Source: Myroides marinus
GTDB taxonomy: Bacteria > Bacteroidota > Bacteroidia > Flavobacteriales > Flavobacteriaceae
Assembly (NCBI RefSeq): GCF_900109075.1
Contig: NZ_FNYS01000030.1
Span: 1 to 36,154 of the forward strand
Direction of reading: 5' to 3'
DNA: 36,154 nucleotides
Shown here: piece after piece, positions 15,685 to 22,923 of the stretch
Position numbering within the stretch: the stretch's first letter is position 1
Layout: each line of letters starts with the position of its first letter
Position numbers and translations under genes: made by a program
Notes under the pieces: model-generated
What the model was told of the DNA's origin: nothing
The model's database searches: none
What the model saw: only the letters and a program-made list of their open reading frames with translations

Positions 15685-15802
15685 AAAAAAGTACAATTAA
15701 GAATAAAACAAGAAGGTTATGAATGTTAATCAGTGAAAAACATCATTTTGTCATCACATATATTGTTGCTTCATAAATAAATTTATATGTGTAAATTTTA
15801 TA

Positions 15803-15855
15803 GAGTAAGCAGTTTACAAGATTCATAGGATAAAGTCTCTTAAAACAGCTTACTC
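15803..15855. repeat. Inverted repeat between the remnants and the DUF262 gene
   Basis: GAGTAAGCAGTTTA (15803-15816) pairs with AAAACAGCTTACTC (15842-15855) with two mismatches across 25 nt. It lies 25 bp beyond the stop of the minus-strand DUF262 gene and could act as its terminator, though no clear T-run follows on that strand. Confidence 0.35.
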
Positions 15856-15880
15856 TTCTGTGTTATAAAGTGGTCTAGCT

Positions 15881-17650
15881 TTAATTTAAAAACAATGACC
15901 ACAATTGTTTCTCACTTGAGGAAGGAACCTCTTCTGTAGAACTAGCTTGCCTATGATAAAATTTATTATTTAATTTAAATGGATCGTCTTTTGATGCTAT
16001 TTTTATAATAATTATAGATTTGTCTTCATAAGTGAATAAATCAATATTTTTTAATATTTGCGTTTTATAATATTCAGGTTGAATATCTTGAGATTTAATA
16101 TAATCTTTTATTTTCAACATATAATCGTCCACGGTTAGTGATTTAGCTTTTACTTCATCTTCTATTCCAACGATATAAAAATTTTCTTTTTTCTTAAAAG
16201 TAGAGTTATAAAATCTTTTATGTGCATTTGCTAAATTCTCATTATCCGCAATACCTAAAACTATATATCCAACAGCATTTTTCCCCTGATTAACAAAAGC
16301 ACCTAATGTTTCCACTATTTTTGGTATTATATGCTTATTTTGTTTGTCCATTTGAAAAATTCCTTGCTTAAAATCATAAGATGTATTTTCTGCTTTTGCA
16401 GACGCAAGTAAAGATTCTAATTTTATAATTCCATTACTTAATGTAGGATCTGCTTCTTCTCTTTTTACAAAATTTTTCTCAATCACACCAACAATCGAAT
16501 CTATACATCTTTGTCTTGATGATCGATGTCTAATATTATCAATATGAGGTAAAATTAAAGTATCGCCAATTCCCGAAAGTTTCTTATTTAAATTTTTATA
16601 ATTATTTATTTTCATTTCACGTTTAACTAATAATTCATAAAAAGCAAGGAAAACAACCTGGTAGGCATAATTTAAATATTTACTATCTTTTTTAAATAAA
16701 AGTTTTTGAAAATTATCACTTCCTTCATTAAGTACACTATTAATCTCAGAAAAAATAGTTTCAAATAAACTAATTAAAAAAGCTTCACCACCTTTTTTTG
16801 ATATTAATCTATCTGTATCAATATTGTCATCCTCATCACTTAGTCCATAAGCTCTATCAAGAGAAGTTGAAGATATATTTATTTCGTTATCCATTAATAT
16901 AGCAAGAATTAAATGAGCTATCAATTCTTCATCTCTTGATGCTCTAATATTAATCTCTGTTAATATATTTTGCTTATACCAGAAAATATCACGTAAATCT
17001 ATACCATATTTCATCCCTCTATTATTTATGCTAATATTTCGCATATTCCCTAGAAGTATTTTATCAGATGGAGAAACATCCTTACGAATATTTTCTGCAA
17101 GCGTCCTAACTATATTATTGAAGGACGATAAAGATCCAGCTTGTCTCAATTCATGACTAGCTAAAGTTTTCCCATATGAATTAATCCTTCTAAATATTTC
17201 TTCAATCTCTTTTTCACTATCATAAGTAGTAACTGAAAAAGGGATTTGATACGTAGTCACTTTCAAACATTCATCAATTGTCATTACAGGAGTTTTTTGA
17301 GTTAACCTTCTTTCATCTTTCAGTTTTTTGGTAAGAGCAAAAGTTTCAAGATTAAAATACTTTCCATCTAAATAAATTTCATTTTCTATAAAAGAGATTA
17401 TTGAATTCAAACGTTGCATACCATCGATTATTTCATAGACACTATTGTCTTTATACTTTGTAATAGCACTTAGAATTAGAGGAATTGGCAATGATTTATA
17501 CAAGCTATCTATAAATTTTTCTTTTTCTTCTATAGTCCAAACTAATTTGCGTTGATATTTTCTATTAACTAAAAGCATTTTCTTTCGATATAATGTGTAT
17601 ACCGACTCAACAGTTTCTGGTTTGATGTCAAGTTTTGTAATAAGTGCCAT
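15881..17650 (-). CDS. DUF262 (ParB-like) domain fused to a Schlafen/AlbA_2 domain
   Basis: The 589-residue protein joins two domains linked to defence. The N-terminal DUF262 domain (about 10-390) has LLVNRKYQRKLVW (27-38) and the DGMQR motif (76-80), the nucleotide-hydrolysing signature shared with ParB-like domains and GmrSD/BrxU-type type IV enzymes. The usual C-terminal HNH domain (DUF1524) of that group is absent. Instead, residues from about 411 (LESLLASAKAENTSYDFKQG, with E421, D426 and K428, then GAFVNQGKNAVGYIVLGIAD) match the AlbA_2/Schlafen-type putative nucleic-acid-binding or nuclease domain, ending in the strand FYHRQASSTEEV. The protein is cytoplasmic by appearance. It is divergent from a tail-anchored unknown with 123 bp between starts. 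A DNA- or RNA-targeting defence role is inferred from the domains. Confidence 0.8.
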   Translation of the reverse strand: MALITKLDIKPETVESVYTLYRKKMLLVNRKYQRKLVWTIEEKEKFIDSLYKSLPIPLILSAITKYKDNSVYEIIDGMQRLNSIISFIENEIYLDGKYFNLETFALTKKLKDERRLTQKTPVMTIDECLKVTTYQIPFSVTTYDSEKEIEEIFRRINSYGKTLASHELRQAGSLSSFNNIVRTLAENIRKDVSPSDKILLGNMRNISINNRGMKYGIDLRDIFWYKQNILTEINIRASRDEELIAHLILAILMDNEINISSTSLDRAYGLSDEDDNIDTDRLISKKGGEAFLISLFETIFSEINSVLNEGSDNFQKLLFKKDSKYLNYAYQVVFLAFYELLVKREMKINNYKNLNKKLSGIGDTLILPHIDNIRHRSSRQRCIDSIVGVIEKNFVKREEADPTLSNGIIKLESLLASAKAENTSYDFKQGIFQMDKQNKHIIPKIVETLGAFVNQGKNAVGYIVLGIADNENLANAHKRFYNSTFKKKENFYIVGIEDEVKAKSLTVDDYMLKIKDYIKSQDIQPEYYKTQILKNIDLFTYEDKSIIIIKIASKDDPFKLNNKFYHRQASSTEEVPSSSEKQLWSLFLN

Positions 17651-17744
17651 AATATTATGTGTTATATTAATATTCAGTTAAAATACGGTAATATAATTAG
17701 AAAAAACAATAGTGAGTTTAAAAAGTTATTTTGAATATATATTA

Positions 17745-17752
17745 TATTTTTG
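17745..17752 (+). promoter_or_regulatory. Candidate -7 box for the tail-anchored protein gene
   Basis: TATTTTTG matches TAnnTTTG and lies 22 nt before the start codon at 17774, in the divergent gap shared with the DUF262 gene. No TTTG was found at the correct -33 spacing, and in so AT-rich a stretch a chance match is likely. Confidence 0.3.
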
Positions 17753-17773
17753 TAATAAAAGTAGTTTTATGAC

Positions 17774-18556
17774 ATGGTAGATATAAATAAAAGAAAAGAG
17801 GCATTAAGACTTATAAAAAAGTTGTATAATATGGGTGAAAACTGTTTGTATATCCATTATTCAAGTTATAGTTACGAACAAGGAATACCACGAATAACTT
17901 CAATTAGTGTCAAATTTTTTTCTGGGCAAACAAAAACTTTTTCAATAAATAAAGAAGCTGTATTAAGTAATATTACGGATATTACAAAAAACTTAGATCA
18001 ATTAGAAAAAGCATTGATAACTAAATTTATTAGTTTTAGTGAAAAACACCAAGGATACAACTGGATTCATTGGAATATGCGTAATGAAAAATTTGGGTTT
18101 AACGTTATCGAAAATAGAGCTTTTTCTTTAAAAGTATCTAATAAGTATAAAATTCCTGTTGAGAGAAGATTTGATTTAGCAATTTTATTAAAAAATATTT
18201 ATAGTGAGAAGTATGCTAGTCATCCTCGTTTAGAAAATCTTGCGATAATGAATAAAATGGATGGAAAAATTGGTAATCTATGGAAAACAGGTAAAGAAGA
18301 AGCTAATTTAGCATTAAATTTTGAATTTAAAGACATTGAAAATTCAAATATTGAAAAAGTTGATTTCATTGAAGAAATTCATCAAAGAACTGCAGAAAAT
18401 AAGTTAAAAAACAAAGCAAAAATTACTGATATCTATTCTTTTTTAAATCCTCATTCTATAGTGTATTTTTTGCAAAATAATTGGATTGGATATTTTATAA
18501 CATTGATTTTAGGTGGTATAATTGGAGCTGTTATCTCTCTTTTATTTGCCTCTTGA
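17774..18556 (+). CDS. Hypothetical protein with a C-terminal membrane anchor
   Basis: I do not recognise this 260-residue protein. There is no N-terminal signal. The body (1-225) is soluble-looking, with an early segment CLYIHYSSYSYEQGIPRITS, a beta-like part ISVKFFSGQTKTFSIN and a Trp-rich HQGYNWIHWNMRNEKFGF. The last 30 residues (WIGYFITLILGGIIGAVISL, then LFAS) form one transmembrane helix with almost nothing beyond it, so the protein is probably tail-anchored with its body in the cytoplasm. It is transcribed away from the DUF262-AlbA_2 gene. A membrane-linked sensor or effector partner of that gene is a guess from position. A strong terminator follows at 18711. Confidence 0.6.
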   Translation: MVDINKRKEALRLIKKLYNMGENCLYIHYSSYSYEQGIPRITSISVKFFSGQTKTFSINKEAVLSNITDITKNLDQLEKALITKFISFSEKHQGYNWIHWNMRNEKFGFNVIENRAFSLKVSNKYKIPVERRFDLAILLKNIYSEKYASHPRLENLAIMNKMDGKIGNLWKTGKEEANLALNFEFKDIENSNIEKVDFIEEIHQRTAENKLKNKAKITDIYSFLNPHSIVYFLQNNWIGYFITLILGGIIGAVISLLFAS

Positions 18557-18710
18557 GACTTTATGTTTTTTTTTAGTATCTTTAAAAAGATTAGAACTAA
18601 TCATAGTTTAAAACTTTCGGAATAAGGTGCTCACTATACTTCAAAAAAGCGAACATCTCTATTTATAAAGCATACGAAGTAAAAGAGGCTAACCCTCTTT
18701 CTCCGCGAAG

Positions 18711-18742
18711 AAAACCGATAACGAGAGTTATCGGTTTTTTTT
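18711..18742 (+). terminator. Strong intrinsic terminator
   Basis: AAAACCGATAAC (18711-18722) pairs perfectly with GTTATCGGTTTT (18727-18738) around a GAGA loop, followed by a further T-run: a 12-bp stem and about eight Ts. It is 155 bp downstream of the tail-anchored gene and can also act in the opposite direction because of the A-run at its start. Confidence 0.75.
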
Positions 18743-18790
18743 ATGCGCAAAAGTTGTTGAGAGTTTTACTCTCAGAACAACGTTGAGCAT
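18743..18790. repeat. Large hairpin directly after the terminator
   Basis: ATGC (18743-18746), GTTGTT (18753-18758) and GAGAGT (18759-18764) pair with ACTCTC (18768-18773), AACAAC (18776-18781) and GCAT (18787-18790) around a TTT loop. T-run and A-run flanks (18735-18742 and 18791-18797) extend the pairing, so the whole forms a second structure beside the terminator. Confidence 0.45.
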
Positions 18791-18811
18791 AAAAAAACGG
18801 AATATCGAAAG

Positions 18812-18929
18812 CAATGAGATATTGTTTTTCTTTGTGTCTATTAACTCCACATGGGATCTCTTATCCCTAGGCTATTAAAAGAACATTATACTTAAACACA
18901 ATGAGATGTTATTTTTATTTGTACCTATT
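18812..18929. repeat. Two imperfect 31-bp direct repeats, 87 bp apart
   Basis: CAATGAGAT then ATTGTTTTTCTTTG and TCTATT at 18812-18842 resembles CAATGAGAT then GTTATTTTTATTTG and CCTATT at 18899-18929, about 25 of 31 positions the same by eye. The function is unknown; these may be traces of a small duplicated element. Confidence 0.35.
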
Positions 18930-19119
18930 CTTTCACAGAAAACTCCATTCATTATTTTAAATTTACCTATAGTGATTAATTCAGAAAAGATAGAATACAG
19001 TATCTTTATGTGATTTCAGAGAAAGAAAGTAAATAGTTACTCTTGTAAGTTCTCTTAAAATAATATACCCTAAAACCTTTTTTAAACATCAGAATTTTTA
19101 TAATAAATGAAAAATGGAT

Positions 19120-19274
19120 ATTTCGGTTCGATTTGTGCCAGTGATTTCGGAGTACTTGTGCCACCCATTTCGGTCAAACTGTGCCAGTGATTCTGTTTCT
19201 AATGGTGCCAGTTTCCGGTTTGATTTGTGCCACTTAAAATAACTCTTCTAGTTATTTCGGTTCAAACCGTGCCA
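19120..19274 (+). repeat. Multiple terminal repeats of the IS21 element, left end
   Basis: Six units of the form TTTCGGT-N7-9-TGTGCCA end at about 19140, 19163, 19186, 19210, 19232 and 19274, at steps near 23 bp except the last (42 bp). Two copies in the opposite orientation are at the right end (21668-21713). These are the presumed binding sites of the IstA transposase. Confidence 0.75.
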
Positions 19275-19323
19275 CTTTGGAAAGTTAATTACATCTATCT
19301 TGTTGTTTTCAAAACGATAAGAT

Positions 19324-20877
19324 ATGGCTAATAAACTTGATCCAATGGACTTAAAACAAATTATTACCTTGCATTTAGATGGTTGTAGCAATCGAAAAAT
19401 AGCTGCTACACTAAGTATTTCACGCAATACAGTTAATACCTATATGCAACTCTTTGCTGCCAGTGAGTATTCACTTGAGCAGCTCTTATCGTTTGAAACA
19501 CTGCAATTATCAGAGCTTTTTTCTAGTTTTACCACTGTTGATACCCAGCGTCATAATGCGTTGATGTTGTACTTTGAAATAGTTAATAAAGCTCGTAATC
19601 ATCCCGGTTTTACCTTTCTCTATCACTATAGTCAATATGCTGAAACTGCAGAAAATCCCTATAGTTATACTCAGTTTATGGAACACTATAATCGCAAGTA
19701 TAAACAAGAAAAAGGTTCAATGAAGTTAGAGCATGAACCTGGCAAAGAAATGTACATAGACTTTGCAGGTAAAAAGCTTTCGTATGTAGATAAACTTACA
19801 GGAGAAATAATACCTGTAGAAGTTTTTGTGGCTATCCTTCCCAACAGTCAATACACCTATGTTCAAGCATGTGGTAGTCAAAAGAAAGAAGATTTAATCC
19901 AGTGTTGTATCAACGCCTTACACTTTTATGGAGGTGTTCCTCTGGCTATTGTGTCTGATAATCTAAAATCAGCTGTATCTCGTTCTAGTAAATATGAAGC
20001 TCAGATTAATCGAAGCTTTAAAGACTTTGCCTCCCATTATAATTGCGTTGTAAATCCAACAAGAGCCTATTCTCCCCAAGATAAAGCCCTTGTGGAGAAC
20101 GCGGTTAATTTAGTGTATCAGAGAATCTATTATCCTATTAAAGAGATGACCTTCTTTTCATTAGAGGAGCTAAACCAAGAAATACAAACAAGATTAACTC
20201 ATTACAATCGGCTGCTTTTTCAGCGTAAAGAAGCAAGTCGCGTAGAACTGTTCCAGTCTGTAGAAAGGCAATATTTAAAAACTCTGCCATCTTCTAACTA
20301 TCAAATCAAAGATTATAAAAGAGCTAAAGTACAAAAGATAGGTTATGTGTATTTTTCACCTGACAAAAGCTATTACAGTGTTCCTTACCGTTATATAGGT
20401 CATCATACTACGATTCATTACACCAATACCACAGTTGAAGTTTATTACAATCATATACGCATAGCTCTGCATAAACGAAATTCTGCCAAGGGATCATATA
20501 ACACAACGAAAGATCATCTATCAAGTGCACATCAATACTACACTAGTTGGAGTCCAGAATTCTTTAAAAAGCAAGCGCAACTTCATGGCGAGAATGTAGT
20601 GAAATGTATAGAGAGAATACTTGATAATGTTGAATATCCTGAAATAGGGTATAAACGAGTTATGGGAGTAATACAGCTACATAAAAGCTATGGTTCAGAT
20701 AGATTAGAAAAGGCCTGTGAACTTGCTTTAAAAGAGAATATAGCAACTTATACTCACATTAAAAACATCCTTCATCACAAGATGGATCTCAATCAAGAAA
20801 CAATACAACAACTTGGTGCAGATACTCCTCATATCCCTTCACATACCAATATTAGAGGTGCTTCTTCTTATCAATAA
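19324..20877 (+). CDS. istA: IS21-family transposase IstA
   Basis: This 517-residue transposase begins with a helix-turn-helix (10-40: LKQIITLHLDGCSNRKIAAT, SRNTVNTY), followed by an rve-type integrase core. The DDE residues are D146 in EMYIDFAGK, D212 in AIVSDNLKSAV and E258 in KALVENAVN, spaced as in IstA. It catalyses the cut-and-join steps of IS21 transposition together with IstB. Normal length, no frameshift. It is 18 bp upstream of istB and inside the terminal repeats. Confidence 0.95.
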   Translation: MANKLDPMDLKQIITLHLDGCSNRKIAATLSISRNTVNTYMQLFAASEYSLEQLLSFETLQLSELFSSFTTVDTQRHNALMLYFEIVNKARNHPGFTFLYHYSQYAETAENPYSYTQFMEHYNRKYKQEKGSMKLEHEPGKEMYIDFAGKKLSYVDKLTGEIIPVEVFVAILPNSQYTYVQACGSQKKEDLIQCCINALHFYGGVPLAIVSDNLKSAVSRSSKYEAQINRSFKDFASHYNCVVNPTRAYSPQDKALVENAVNLVYQRIYYPIKEMTFFSLEELNQEIQTRLTHYNRLLFQRKEASRVELFQSVERQYLKTLPSSNYQIKDYKRAKVQKIGYVYFSPDKSYYSVPYRYIGHHTTIHYTNTTVEVYYNHIRIALHKRNSAKGSYNTTKDHLSSAHQYYTSWSPEFFKKQAQLHGENVVKCIERILDNVEYPEIGYKRVMGVIQLHKSYGSDRLEKACELALKENIATYTHIKNILHHKMDLNQETIQQLGADTPHIPSHTNIRGASSYQ

Positions 20878-20895
20878 ATTTTAATAATTAATTAT

Positions 20896-21624
20896 ATGGA
20901 TAACAATCAGACTATCGAAAAACTAAAAGCAATGCGATTAAGCGACATGGCTTCATTACACAACAGACACATGAAAGACAACACAGTCACATCTTTTACC
21001 ATAGATGAATATATTGCTTTATTAACAGACCATGAGTATGAAAACAGACAGAATAGAAAAGTAGAAAGATTAATTAAACAAGCTAATTTTAGGCAAAATG
21101 CTAGTATAGCTGATATTAATTATACCCATAATAGAGATCTTGACAAAAATGCTTTTAATAGGCTAACGACCTTAGATTTTATACTGAAAAAACAGAATAT
21201 TATTTTAACTGGAGCCAGTGGAGTTGGTAAAAGTTATCTTGCTCAAGCCTTAGGACATCAAGCTTGTCTTATGGAATATAAAGTACTTTACTTTAATACA
21301 GCCAATCTATTTAACCTGCTAAAATCAAGTAAAATAGATGGAACTTATCAAAGAGAAATCAAGAAAGTACTTAAATGTGACTTGCTTATTTTAGATGACT
21401 TTGGACTACAACCTTTTGATAATCTGATTAGAGAAGCGCTTTTTGATATCGTCGATCAAAGGTATAATCAAGCTTCTATTATTTTATCCTCACAAATACC
21501 TGTAGCTGCTTGGTATCCTTTAATCGGGGAAAATACTATTGCAGATGCGGTTCTTGATCGAATCGTCAACTCTTCTCATAGAATAGATCTTAATGGAGAA
21601 TCAATGAGGAAGACAAACTTTTAG
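20896..21624 (+). CDS. istB: IS21-family helper ATPase IstB
   Basis: The 242-residue AAA+ ATPase works with IstA to select and engage the target DNA. Walker A is GASGVGKS (106-113), Walker B is LLILDDFG (163-170), and the C-terminal RIVNSSHRIDLNGESMRK is typical of IstB. Length and motifs are normal. It is in the same orientation as istA and 44 bp before the right-hand terminal repeats. Confidence 0.95.
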   Translation: MDNNQTIEKLKAMRLSDMASLHNRHMKDNTVTSFTIDEYIALLTDHEYENRQNRKVERLIKQANFRQNASIADINYTHNRDLDKNAFNRLTTLDFILKKQNIILTGASGVGKSYLAQALGHQACLMEYKVLYFNTANLFNLLKSSKIDGTYQREIKKVLKCDLLILDDFGLQPFDNLIREALFDIVDQRYNQASIILSSQIPVAAWYPLIGENTIADAVLDRIVNSSHRIDLNGESMRKTNF

Positions 21625-21730
21625 CGTTTGAAATAACTTTTTTTGTATTATTGTATAACTTTTTAAAGTGGCACCATTTGACCGAAATAGGTGGCACGGT
21701 CTGACCGAAATAACCAAAAAATGTAGAAAT

Positions 21731-22330
21731 ATGAGAGTTTATTTTATATACGTATTGTTTATTTTAGTCTTTTTATCTTGTAAAAGAAGGGATTTTCAAA
21801 GGGAATTTAATTTTATAGTATCAGAAGATTTAGTCATAGATACTTCACACAGTATCTCTGTAGGACATAGAGCTATTGTGTCATATGATAGTATTAAATT
21901 ATTTGACAGTCAGGATTTAGTTACTAAATTCAAATATAGTGTTACAGAAGATGGTATCTTTCTTATCAAAGAAAGAACCTCTAATTTATTGTATTCTTTT
22001 AAAGATAGTACAGATATTGTTAGACCTGGTGAGTTGACACAATTTTTTTATGAAAGTGTAAAACTTGTCGATAAAAGAGAGTATCAGTTAAAGAATGAAA
22101 AAAGAGTAATATATCATTTTGTTGAAAGTGGGTTTGATGAAACTTTGGATAGTTATTACATGTATGGAGAAGGTTTTATTTGTTTTTATAAATATGCAGA
22201 CAATAGTTTTATATACTTGAATTCGCCCAAAGCTCTTGAAATAAGCTCTGTTTTTTTAAATGATAGTACTTTTTTTGCGATGTTAAAGATGAGAAATATT
22301 GATAAGCAAATGGGGCGTCAATTTGAATGA
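21731..22330 (+). CDS. Predicted lipoprotein, unknown function
   Basis: I place the start at 21731, giving a 199-residue protein that opens with a signal peptide and lipobox (FLSC, Cys17). A longer in-frame opening exists at 21668, but its first 21 codons are IS21 right-end sequence, so that extension is an insertion artefact. The mature part is rich in aromatic and charged residues (SEDLVIDTSHSISVGHRAIV, FIYLNSPKALEISSVFLNDS) with no domain I know. It is followed after 34 bp by another membrane-anchored unknown, probably in one operon. The IS ends 14 bp before the ATG, so its original promoter has been displaced. Confidence 0.7.
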   Translation: MRVYFIYVLFILVFLSCKRRDFQREFNFIVSEDLVIDTSHSISVGHRAIVSYDSIKLFDSQDLVTKFKYSVTEDGIFLIKERTSNLLYSFKDSTDIVRPGELTQFFYESVKLVDKREYQLKNEKRVIYHFVESGFDETLDSYYMYGEGFICFYKYADNSFIYLNSPKALEISSVFLNDSTFFAMLKMRNIDKQMGRQFE

Positions 22331-22364
22331 GATTGTATCTAAAATAAATGACTTAGTTTAAGTA

Positions 22365-22850
22365 ATGAAAGTAGCGATAAAAGTTATAATATACATATTT
22401 ATCATAAGCATATTATATATTGGAGTATCTATAGCGGTAAGTAAAAATCAGAAATTCGTAATTTACTTTTTTGTAAAGAATGATAATATATCTATAGCAA
22501 AGGAGAATCACATTTTTGTAAAAGAAATTGACTCTTTAGTAATAGATAATAAGCAGTGGATTATATTTCAGAGTAAATTTTGTTTTTATAAAAGTTATGG
22601 TTTTCTTGAATTATTTAAGCATAAGGTATGTCCTGAAGAGCTATCTTGGGTTAAAATAGAGTTACTTGAAGAGAACAATCATGATAATAGACGTAATTAC
22701 TATGTATCGTATAATAAAATGAAGAAAACATCATTATTTAATGATTATAATGGCTGTATAAGTAAGGAGGGTGAGGTGTTGATTATAGATATATATGATA
22801 GTGAAGAAAAACTTATAAAAAGTAGCTCCTTTTTAGTAAAAGGTAAATAA
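22365..22850 (+). CDS. Hypothetical membrane-anchored protein
   Basis: The 161-residue protein has one N-terminal hydrophobic helix (VIIYIFIISILYIGVSIAVS) with no lipobox or clear signal-peptidase site, so it is likely anchored in the inner membrane with its body outside the cytoplasm. The remainder has several aromatic strands (QWIIFQSKFCFYKSYG, VLIIDIYDSEEKL) and three Cys. I do not know the family. It follows the lipoprotein gene in the same direction, suggesting a joint envelope role. Confidence 0.55.
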   Translation: MKVAIKVIIYIFIISILYIGVSIAVSKNQKFVIYFFVKNDNISIAKENHIFVKEIDSLVIDNKQWIIFQSKFCFYKSYGFLELFKHKVCPEELSWVKIELLEENNHDNRRNYYVSYNKMKKTSLFNDYNGCISKEGEVLIIDIYDSEEKLIKSSSFLVKGK

Positions 22851-22911
22851 TTGAAAATCTTTACTCAAAAAATTATTGAGATCCATATATTAAAAGTAAA
22901 ATAAGAAGAAC

Positions 22912-22919
22912 TACCTTTG
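22912..22919 (+). promoter_or_regulatory. Bacteroidetes -7 box of the RNA helicase gene
   Basis: TACCTTTG matches TAnnTTTG exactly and ends 4 bp before the ATG at 22924. This would give an extremely short or absent 5' leader. No TTTG lies at the ideal -33 spacing. Confidence 0.5.
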
Positions 22920-22923
22920 CTCC

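Larger units (their letters stand above)
14571..15880. other. 1.3-kb gene-poor stretch of a mobile element remnant
   Basis: No intact gene of normal size. From 14730 to 15027 it holds a cluster of strong hairpins (separate entry). From about 15160 to 15690 open stretches with coding-like composition are broken by stops (separate entry). From 15803 to 15855 there is an inverted repeat facing the DUF262 gene. The neighbouring DUF3408 gene suggests that relaxase and ParA genes once stood here. Confidence 0.5.
18557..19114. other. Non-coding stretch between the tail-anchored gene and the IS
   Basis: About 560 bp without a gene. It holds AAAGAGG...CCTCTTT near 18681-18700, a strong terminator at 18711-18742, a second large hairpin at 18743-18790, and two imperfect copies of a ~31-bp segment at 18812 and 18899. 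The IS starts at 19115. Confidence 0.55.
19115..21716 (+). mobile_element. Complete IS21-family insertion sequence (about 2.6 kb)
   Basis: The ends read TGG-A-TATTTCGGTT at the left (19115) and, on the opposite strand, TGG-T-TATTTCGGTC at the right (21716), i.e. TG...CA termini with matching inverted repeats that continue to GTGCCA. The element carries istA and istB in the usual order. The flanks show AAAAA on both sides (19110-19114 and 21717-21721), a possible 5-bp target duplication, although low-complexity sequence makes this weak. Both genes are intact, so the element could be active. It was inserted 15 bp before the start codon of a lipoprotein gene. Confidence 0.88.

Noticed and set aside
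18812..19274. Repeats that could be taken for a CRISPR array
   Set aside because: The units at 19120-19274 are IS21 terminal repeats with variable 22-42 bp steps and no unique spacers; the 31-bp pair at 18812/18899 has only two diverged copies. No cas genes.
21668..21730. N-terminal extension of the lipoprotein starting at 21668
   Set aside because: These codons are IS21 terminal sequence; the signal peptide and lipobox begin at the ATG at 21731.
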